Positions 58,024 to 64,000 of a DNA stretch of 64,000 bases are shown here, in pieces. The position numbers and the translations under genes are program-made. The DNA comes from Naasia aerilata (GTDB lineage: Bacteria; Actinomycetota; Actinomycetes; Actinomycetales; Microbacteriaceae). Numbering within the stretch: position 1 is the first letter of the stretch; every line of letters begins with the position of its first letter. The notes below the pieces were generated by a model. It saw nothing but the letters and a program-made list of their open reading frames with translations, searched no databases and was not told the origin of the DNA. Location of the stretch: the NCBI RefSeq assembly GCF_030296595.1, contig NZ_AP027731.1, positions 3,224,001 through 3,288,000 on the forward strand, in the 5' to 3' direction.

Positions 58024-58201
58024 AGGGCCTCCAAGGTCGGGCACATCAAAGCACCGCACGTGCTCCGGCGGGAGAGGCCTCCGGCCGGGATCCTCCTGTC
58101 GGTTCCCTCCCCCAGCGCCGAAGGATCGGGTCGCGCCACCCCGTCCGTGCAAGACTTCCCCGTGATCCCGAGAATTCCTCGGGCGGACGGCAGGAGCAGA
58201 G

Positions 58202-58678
58202 GTGAGCGAGCCCGACGCGACAGGACCTCAGCGCGACGAGGTCGCCGCCCGGCTCGCCCTCGTGCTCGGGCGACTCAACCGCCTCATCCGCCCCACGACC
58301 GGCGACCTGACCCAGTCCCAGCTGTCGGCGCTCTCCAGCATCGTGCGCCTGGGGCCGCTCCGCTCCGGCGACCTGGCTCGGATCGAGTCGGTGACCCCGC
58401 CCAGCATGACCCGCCTGATGGGCGGCCTCGAGGCGACGGGCCTCGTCGAGCGCACCGCCGACCCCGACGACGGGCGGGCAGCGCTGCTCAGTGCCACGCC
58501 CGCGGGCGTCGAGGCGGTCCTGCGTGCTCGCGCACACCGGGCCCGCCGCCTGGGCGTGCTGCTGGCCGGCCTTGACGACGAGGCGATGGACACCCTCGAT
58601 GCCGCGACCGACATCCTCGAGCGGACGGTGGAGGGCGACGCGCCTCGTCCCGGTTCGCGCGCCGAGCCGAGCGCCTGA
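58202..58678 (+). CDS. MarR-family regulator
   Basis: The 158-residue protein, starting at GTG 58202, has the winged helix [71 protein letters not shown] (about 36-106), with the DDGR wing typical of MarR. The dimerisation helices flank it. Neighbours are a lipoprotein gene diverging upstream and a dienelactone hydrolase converging downstream. Targets are unknown. Confidence 0.88.
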   Translation: MSEPDATGPQRDEVAARLALVLGRLNRLIRPTTGDLTQSQLSALSSIVRLGPLRSGDLARIESVTPPSMTRLMGGLEATGLVERTADPDDGRAALLSATPAGVEAVLRARAHRARRLGVLLAGLDDEAMDTLDAATDILERTVEGDAPRPGSRAEPSA

Positions 58679-58699
58679 CCGCCGCTTCCGCCCCGCCTC

Positions 58700-59431
58700 C
58701 TAGGCGAGGAAGTCCAGGGTGCGGCGCCAGGCGTCGTCCGCGGTGTCGGCGTCGAACGTCACCGGATTGGTGTCGTTGAAGAACGCGTGGCCGACGCCGG
58801 GGTACACGACAGGCGTGAAGTCGACCCCCGCCTCGGCCATCGCCGCACGCAGCTCCGGCAGCGTCCCGGTGATGCGCTCGTCCTTCTCGCCGTAGAAGGG
58901 GAGGACCCGGCCCTGGATGTCGCCGAGCGTCGCGTACGGAGGCGCGGAGCCGTAGAACGGAATCACGGCACGAACCCGCGTGTCGTTGGCCGCGACCGCA
59001 TAGGCGTAGCTTCCGCCGAAGCAGAACCCGACAGCGGAGATCCGCTCCCCAACACCGCCCTGTGCTGCGAGGTAGTCGACGATCTGCGTGAGCACGTCGA
59101 TCGCCCACTCCGCGTACTCCGGGGCATGGGCGACGCTGAGCGCCTCCCGCATGCGCGGCTGCGCCGTCGCGCGTGCCCAGTCGTCCGCTCCGAGGATCAG
59201 GGACTGCAGCTCCTGCCCCACCTCGGGCGAGACGCCGGCATTGCTGAGGATGTCCGGCGCGACCGCCAGATAGCCTGCGGCCGCGAACCGATCGGCCACG
59301 TCCTTGATGTGCGCGACCAGCCCCCACACCTCGGAGATCACGACGACGCCGCCCTTGGGCTCACCATCCGGGTCCGCCCGGTACACGTCGATGGTGCCGC
59401 CGGTGGTCTCGAGTTCGACGAGGTGTCCCAT
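58700..59431 (-). CDS. Dienelactone hydrolase family protein
   Basis: The 243-residue alpha/beta hydrolase uses a cysteine nucleophile: AVGFCFGGSYAYAV. The acid is in YGEKDERI and the histidine in YPGVGHAFFND, the classic dienelactone hydrolase triad. VVISEVWGLVAHIKDVADRFAAAGYLAVAPD is the family signature. Such enzymes hydrolyse lactones in aromatic degradation or, in many bacteria, act on unknown carboxylic esters. No ring-cleavage genes are nearby, so the physiological substrate is open. ATG 59431 is the start. Confidence 0.9.
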   Translation of the reverse strand: MGHLVELETTGGTIDVYRADPDGEPKGGVVVISEVWGLVAHIKDVADRFAAAGYLAVAPDILSNAGVSPEVGQELQSLILGADDWARATAQPRMREALSVAHAPEYAEWAIDVLTQIVDYLAAQGGVGERISAVGFCFGGSYAYAVAANDTRVRAVIPFYGSAPPYATLGDIQGRVLPFYGEKDERITGTLPELRAAMAEAGVDFTPVVYPGVGHAFFNDTNPVTFDADTADDAWRRTLDFLA

Positions 59432-59646
59432 GCGTCCATGCTGTCACGTGTGGCGGGCGTCCCTCGGGGCGCCGGCTCCCGCGGCACCCGGCTCCGCTGA
59501 GGACGCGAACCGCCTCGCGCCGCGATTCTCGGCGTTCCCGGGGTCGGGATGCGTCACGCTGAGAGTCTGCGCCGAGCGGCCCGAGCAGGAAGGCCCGAGA
59601 CGGCGAAGGCCTCAGCACGGACGGGCCGAGCGGGAGAAGGAGGGGA

Positions 59647-60833
59647 ATGTCGATCACGCTGATCCTCGACATCCTCCTGACCCTGCTCCTTGTCGGGTAC
59701 CTGCTGTACGGGTACCGGGCGGGGCTGCTGCGGAGCATCTTCCCCATTGTCGGCGTCATCGTGGGCGGCATCGCCGGCTTCCTGCTGCTGCCGGTGCTGA
59801 CCTCCATCGTCCCCGACCCGGCCTGGCGCGTGGTCGCGTCGATCCTGCTGGTGCTCGGCCTGATCGCCGTCGGCAACAGCCTCGGCGCTCTCCTCGGCGC
59901 GGTCGCCTCGCGCGTCCTCGTGCACGGGCCGCTGCGGCTCGTCGACCGTCTGCTCGGCAGCATCGTCACGGTGGTCGTCGCGGCGCTCGTCACGTCGATG
60001 GTCGCCTCGGGCGTCGGCTCGCTCGGCGTCCCCTTCCTCACCGCCCCGATCGCCGACTCGGCGGTGCTGCGGACGATCGGCGCCCTCACACCGGGTCCGG
60101 TCAAGGGCGCGATGGCGCAGCTGCGCTCGCTCGTGATCGACGACGGCATCCCGCGCATCACCGAGGCGCTGGGCGGTCCGCGGACCCCGCCTCCTGTGCC
60201 CGACGTGGACACCGGCGGAGACGCCCTGCAGAAGGCGTCCCGCTCCGTCGTCCGGATCAGCGGCAACGCCTACGCCTGCGGGCAGAGCCAGACGGGCAGC
60301 GGCTTCGTCGTGGCGCCCGGCCGGATCCTCACCAACGCGCACGTCGTCTCCGGCGTCGACGAGCCCGTCGTGGAGACGCCGCAGGACGGCACCGCCGCCG
60401 CCCGTGTCGTCTACTTCGACCCGGTCGACGACCTCGCCGTCCTCGCCGTCGACGGCCTCGGCACGCCGCCGCTCCCCCTCAGCGCAACGCTTCCCCCGAC
60501 CAGCCCCGCCGTGGTCGACGGCTACCCGCTCGGCGGTCCCTTCACCTCCGAGGGCGCCCAGGTGATGAGCGTGGAGACGTTCGACGTGGCGGACATCTAC
60601 GGCGACAGCGAGACGCCGCGGAACGTCTACACGCTTGCCGCCAACGTGCAGCAGGGCAACTCGGGCGGCCCTCTCCTCACGACCGTGGGGCAGGTGGCCG
60701 GGCTCGTCTTCGCGAAGAGCGCCGACACGGCCAATGTCGGCTATGCCATGACCATGGAGGAGCTCTCCCCGTGCTCGCGCAGGCGCCCGTGCTCAGCGAT
60801 CCCGTCTCGCCGGGCAGCTGCGTCCGGGGTTGA
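59647..60833 (+). CDS. Membrane-anchored trypsin-like serine protease (MarP/CvpA type), frameshifted
   Basis: Four N-terminal helices form the CvpA-like membrane domain (ILDILLTLLLVGYLLYGYRAG onward, to about residue 130). An extracytoplasmic trypsin-like domain follows with the triad His in ILTNAHVVSG, Asp in DPVDDLAVLAV and Ser in QQGNSGGPLL. Two cysteines (AYACGQSQ and the C-terminal SCVRG) likely form the disulfide known to matter for mycobacterial MarP, which protects cells at acid pH. One base is missing in the CCCC run at 60767-60770; restoring it ends the protein LAQAPVLSDPVSPGSCVRG at 60833. The restored length is about 395 residues. ATG 59647 is the start. Confidence 0.88.
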
Positions 60834-60856
60834 GGCGGAGCGCGCAGAATGAGGGC

Positions 60857-61615
60857 ATGACGGATACCGCGCCCATCGTCCGAGAGTCCATCCGGCATGA
60901 GCCGGTCGCCCGCACGCTGCGGGTGGTCCGCACGGAGCGGCTGACCTCCACCATCACTCGGGTGACGCTCGGCGGCGACGAGCTGGCCGGGTTCCGCGCG
61001 GTGGGGCCCGAGGACCACGTCAAGCTCGTCTTCCCCTCGCCCGCCGGGGAGCGCATCACGCGCGACTACACGCCCGCCCGCCACTCGAGGGATCGCGGCG
61101 AGCTCGACATCGACTTCGTGGTGCACGGCGACTCGGGTCCGGCCACGCGCTTCGCTCGCAGCGCCGCGCCCGGGGATGCGCTCGTGGTGGCGGGGCCCCG
61201 GGGATCCCGGCTCGCGCCGCAGGGCGTCGCGAAGTTCGTGCTCCTCGCCGACGAGTCGTCGCTGCCGGCGCTCGCCCGCTGGATCGAGGCGGTCCGCTTC
61301 GAGGCCGAGGTCTTCGCGTTCGTGCAGAGCGACTCCGACGACGTGCTCGACTACCCGCTCCCGACCGGAGACCGCGTCGCGGTGACGCGGATCGGCAGGA
61401 GCGCGGAGGATGCGCTGGTCGCGCTCGGCGGTCCGGACCTGGACACCGCGTACGTGTGGGCGGCGGGAGAGGCGACCGCCCTCATCCCGGTCCGCCGGCG
61501 GCTGCGCGAGCTGGGCCTCGGCAAGGACCGGGCGAAGGTCGACGGCTACTGGCGCGAGGGGGTCGCCGGACTCGACCACCACGCCCCGCTCGACCCCGAG
61601 CATCCCGAGGACTGA
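60857..61615 (+). CDS. Siderophore-interacting FAD protein
   Basis: The 252-residue protein matches siderophore-interacting proteins (ViuB/YqjH type). The flavin-binding motif is ITRDYTPARH, and VWAAGEATALIPVRRRLRELGLGK is the NAD(P)H-binding region. DIDFVVHGDSGPATRFARSAAPGDALVVAGPRG and VDGYWREGV are further family motifs. These proteins reduce ferric siderophores in the cytosol to free iron. It starts at ATG 60857, 23 bp after the protease stop. No ferric-siderophore uptake genes are in the window. Confidence 0.92.
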   Translation: MTDTAPIVRESIRHEPVARTLRVVRTERLTSTITRVTLGGDELAGFRAVGPEDHVKLVFPSPAGERITRDYTPARHSRDRGELDIDFVVHGDSGPATRFARSAAPGDALVVAGPRGSRLAPQGVAKFVLLADESSLPALARWIEAVRFEAEVFAFVQSDSDDVLDYPLPTGDRVAVTRIGRSAEDALVALGGPDLDTAYVWAAGEATALIPVRRRLRELGLGKDRAKVDGYWREGVAGLDHHAPLDPEHPED

Positions 61616-61679
61616 GCCGGACACCCGGGACGCCCCTGGGTGCGGCGGGCGGGCGGGCGCGGCCGGGCTGACGGGCGGC

Positions 61680-62210
61680 TCAGCCTTCGGCGACCAGGGC
61701 GGCGACCTCGAGGCCCTCGACCGCCGCGCGGCCGCCGAGGCCGGAGAGCTCGATGACGACGGTCGCGCCGACGACGACGTTGCCTGCCTTCTCGAGCAGG
61801 CGCCGGGCGGCGGCGAGGGTGCCGCCCGTCGCGAGCACGTCATCGACCAGGAGGACCCGGAGGCCGCTGGCGACACTCGTGCGCAGCTGGAGCTCCGCCG
61901 AGCCGTATTCGAGGTCGTACTCCTCCGTCAGCACGGGCGGCGGCAGCTTGCCGGGCTTGCGCAGAGGGAGGACCCCCGTCCCCGCCGAATGGGCGAGGGC
62001 GGCGGCGAAGAGGAACCCGCGCGCCTCGGCGCCGGCGACCGCGTCGAAGCGGCCGGCGAACGGCTCCGCCATGGCGGCGACGACGGTCCGGAATGCGGCT
62101 CCGTCGGCAAACACCCCTGAGAGGTCCCGGAAGAGGATGCCCGGCGTCGGGAAGTCCGGAGTGGTGGTGGTGAGGCTGCGCACCAGGTCCGCCGCCGATG
62201 CGCTCGTCAC
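61680..62210 (-). CDS. apt: Adenine phosphoribosyltransferase
   Basis: Apt salvages adenine to AMP using PRPP. The 176-residue protein starts at GTG 62210. It has the N-terminal PDFPTPGILFRDLSGVF segment, GAEARGFLFAAALA, and the PRPP-binding motif VLLVDDVLATGGTLAAA. LRKPGKLP is the flexible-loop region and VVIELSGLGGRA the C-terminal hydrophobic strand of this enzyme. It is a cytosolic homodimer in other bacteria. Confidence 0.94.
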   Translation of the reverse strand: MTSASAADLVRSLTTTTPDFPTPGILFRDLSGVFADGAAFRTVVAAMAEPFAGRFDAVAGAEARGFLFAAALAHSAGTGVLPLRKPGKLPPPVLTEEYDLEYGSAELQLRTSVASGLRVLLVDDVLATGGTLAAARRLLEKAGNVVVGATVVIELSGLGGRAAVEGLEVAALVAEG

Positions 62211-62309
62211 CCGTCCACGATAGGCCAGCCCACCCCGCGAGGTGGCACGTGGTGCTCTTTCAGACGCCGGGATGGAGCGACGACTGCCGCCTCGGGGAGC
62301 GGGTGAGGG

Positions 62310-62807
62310 TCAGCGCTGCAGGACCGGGTGCCGCTGCTCGACCTGCCGGGCGCGCGCCGCACGGCGCAGCTCGCGCGCCTTCGCCGCCGTGAGGATCAGC
62401 ACGGCCAGCGCGCCGAGGACCGCGCCGATGCTGTTGGACGTCACATCCCGGATGTCGGCCACCCGCGTCGTGAAGAAGAGCAGCTGGGCGAGCTCGATCG
62501 CGACCGAGAGCCCGAAGCCCAGCAGCATCGCGAGCCACCACTTGCCGCGGCCGAGCAGCAGGACGAAGAACATGCCGACCGGGAAGAACATCGCGATGTT
62601 CGCGGCGAACTCCACGTCGGCGTAGTCGATCCAGCGCGTCCCGGGGATGCGGTCGAGGATGTCCAGCACGGTCCAGACGAACCCGTCGGTCCCGTCCCCG
62701 AACGGCAGCGCGGGCGAGAGCGTCACCCAGCCGACGAAGCCCAGGTAGGCGAACGTCACCACGCTGAGGAGGGGATGGCGCCGGAACATCTCTCCATCCT
62801 CTGTCAT
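62310..62807 (-). CDS. VanZ-like membrane protein
   Basis: The protein is 165 residues from ATG 62807, or shorter from ATG 62789 (MFRRHPLLSVV). Four hydrophobic segments are visible: LLSVVTFAYLGFVGWVTLS, AANIAMFFPVGMFFVLLLG, WLAMLLGFGLSVAIELAQLL and AVLGALAVLILTA. The conserved VanZ features are NIAMFFPVG and SVAIELAQL with the DVTSNSIGAVLGA block. VanZ proteins lower teicoplanin susceptibility in some species, but most homologues have unknown roles. It converges on apt. Confidence 0.87.
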   Translation of the reverse strand: MTEDGEMFRRHPLLSVVTFAYLGFVGWVTLSPALPFGDGTDGFVWTVLDILDRIPGTRWIDYADVEFAANIAMFFPVGMFFVLLLGRGKWWLAMLLGFGLSVAIELAQLLFFTTRVADIRDVTSNSIGAVLGALAVLILTAAKARELRRAARARQVEQRHPVLQR

Positions 62808-62879
62808 GCCTCCCGGGGACGCGCGGGGCGGTACCTGGGAGGGTTCGATGAATCGCCGAGCGGGCGGCGACCGCTGTCG

Positions 62880-64000
62880 CTACTCCGGTGTGACGACGGT
62901 GAGGCGCTGGGTGGCGCGCGTCAGCGCGACGTAGAGCGATCCGGCACCCCGGGGCTCGTTGCGGACGATGCCCTCGGGATCCGCGACCACGACCGCGTCG
63001 AACTCGAGACCCTTCGCGGTGCGGGGGCCGAGCACCGTGATCTGCCGCGAGAGGGTGTCGAGGCCGCGGCCCACCACCTGGTCGCCGAACGCCGCAGTGA
63101 GCGCCGCATGCAGTTGCCCGATGGCGACGTCCGGCGCGATGACGGCGAGCGTGCCCGCCGAGTCGATGCCACGGTCGTGCGCCACGGCGTCCACCACGGC
63201 GGCGACGATCTCCGCCGCCGGCACGGACAGCTGCCGCGGCTCCCACTCGGAATCGCGGACGGACCGCGACGGGGTGACCTCGAGGCCGTGCCGGCGCGCC
63301 TCGGCCTCGGCGAGCAGGGCGATCTGCGTCGGCGTCCGGTAGTTGACCGTCAGCTCCTCGAGCCGGAAGTCCGAGGTCAGCGGCTTGACCGCGTCGGCCC
63401 AGTTCGACGCGGCGGACATCGAGCTCGCCTGCGCGATGTCGCCCACGATGGTGAACGAGCGCAGGGGGCGCGCCGGCGCAGCAGACGCCACTGCATGGGC
63501 GAGAGCTCCTGGGCCTCGTCGACGACCACGTGCCCGTACGTCCACGTGCGGTCGGTCACCGCGCGCTCGGCGGCCGTCAGCCGAGGACCCGACGCGGCGA
63601 AGTTGTCGGCGAGCGCCTCGGCGCTCACCATCCCTTCGACGCCCATGTTGCGGATCGCGTTCTCGGCGTTCTCCAGATCGAGCTGGCGCTGCCGCCGCGC
63701 TGCGGCCTCCTGCGCTCCGGAGGCGCTCGGCGCATCGCCGAGGAGCTCGGCGGCCTCGTCGAGGAGCGGGACGTCCGACACCGTGAAGGGCGCGTCGCGT
63801 CGGCGTGCGAGCAGGCCGCGACGGCTCTCGGGCCAGGTGGGGGTCAGCGAGGCGAGCCAGGACGGGCGCGAGTACAGGTCGCCGAGGAGCTTCTCGGGGC
63901 TCATCGGCAGCCACGCCGTGTTGAGGAGCACCCGGACGTCCTCGCTCGAGCGGAGGTCCTCGCGCAGCATCCGGAGGTCGTCGTCCTCGAGCGTGTCGCC
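62880..64000 (-). CDS. HelD/UvrD-like superfamily I helicase, C-terminal part, frameshifted
   Basis: The coding region enters from the right edge and ends at 62880, so only about 374 C-terminal residues are present. VVVDEAQELSPMQW is the Walker B motif of superfamily I, FTIVGDIAQA motif III, and VLGPRTAKGLEFDAVVV with LYVALTRATQRLTVV motifs V and VI. One base is lost in the GGGGG run at 63464-63468; restoring it gives RRAPLRSFTIVGD. The DEAQELSPMQW and LTVNYRTP segments, and the missing 2B-type accessory region, favour HelD-like proteins that remove RNA polymerase, or a related ATP-binding family, above UvrD proper. The N terminus is needed to decide. Confidence 0.8.
   Translation of the reverse strand, partial: RHARGRRPPDAARGPPLERGRPGAPQHGVAADEPREAPRRPVLAPVLARLADPHLAREPSRPARTPTRRALHGVGRPAPRRGRRAPRRCAERLRSAGGRSAAAAPARSGERRERDPQHGRRRDGERRGARRQLRRVGSSADGRRARGDRPHVDVRARGRRRGPGALAHAVASAAPARPLRSFTIVGDIAQASSMSAASNWADAVKPLTSDFRLEELTVNYRTPTQIALLAEAEARRHGLEVTPSRSVRDSEWEPRQLSVPAAEIVAAVVDAVAHDRGIDSAGTLAVIAPDVAIGQLHAALTAAFGDQVVGRGLDTLSRQITVLGPRTAKGLEFDAVVVADPEGIVRNEPRGAGSLYVALTRATQRLTVVTPE

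Overview
The window is high-GC DNA of a Gram-positive actinobacterium. Gene content and order (PriA-type HisA next to hisH-hisB-hisC; lexA divergent from a LysM gene; hflX, dapF, miaA-miaB, recX-recA, DUF3046, a ClgR-like regulator, cinA, pgsA, ftsK, rnj, dapA, thyX, dapB, an M16 peptidase, pnp and rpsO) match the conserved lexA-to-rpsO backbone known from Mycobacterium. The style of the genes (short intergenic gaps, GTG starts, SseB beside priA, CE1759-type FMN reductase) fits Microbacteriaceae. The genus cannot be decided from the sequence alone. There are no tRNA, rRNA, CRISPR, prophage or IS features.

Layout. 1-4885: a truncated PLP decarboxylase, an SseB protein and a minus-strand histidine block. 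4966-8579: LysM and lexA diverging from an SOS-box region, then hflX and a methyltransferase. 8670-16613: diaminopimelate epimerase, an NAD epimerase plus lipoprotein pair, the tRNA i6A/ms2i6A pair miaA-miaB, and recX-recA with an SOS box. 16756-21282: a ClgR-like regulator, cinA, pgsA, ftsK. 21482-24976: an acetyltransferase and a three-gene MacB-like ABC exporter. 25094-33153: rnj, dapA, thyX and dapB, interrupted by an AbiEi/DUF559 gene and a short-chain dehydrogenase, each bordered by an 88-bp inverted-repeat element. 33192-41239: acetyltransferase, a TetR-regulated MFS exporter, a phosphatase, the M16 peptidase, a second TetR and two divergent-type aldo/keto reductases. 41399-56002: pnp and rpsO, separated by about 12 kb of accessory genes (FUSC protein, MFS, glyoxalase, FMN reductase with luciferase-like oxygenase, hydrolases, small unknowns and a three-gene tandem paralogue cassette). 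56173-64000: MFS exporter, lipoprotein, MarR, dienelactone hydrolase, MarP-type membrane protease, siderophore-interacting protein, apt, VanZ-like protein and a truncated HelD/UvrD-like helicase.

Functionally the window unites lysine/diaminopimelate synthesis (dapA, dapB, dapF), histidine synthesis, SOS control (lexA, recA, recX), RNA decay (rnj, pnp), tRNA modification and dTMP synthesis (thyX), with transport and detoxification modules in the gaps.

Important caveat: about twenty genes, including essential ones (recA, ftsK, rnj, dapA, pgsA), carry single-base frameshifts. Nearly all are losses of one base, many in G/C runs of four to five. This pattern points to consensus sequencing errors, not to pseudogenes. 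Coordinates of those genes therefore span two or three reading frames. The most interesting uncharacterised items are the tandem secreted-paralogue cassette (53022-55543), the 88-bp palindromic element family (four copies between 21 and 30 kb), and the two aldo/keto reductases that lack the usual catalytic histidine.
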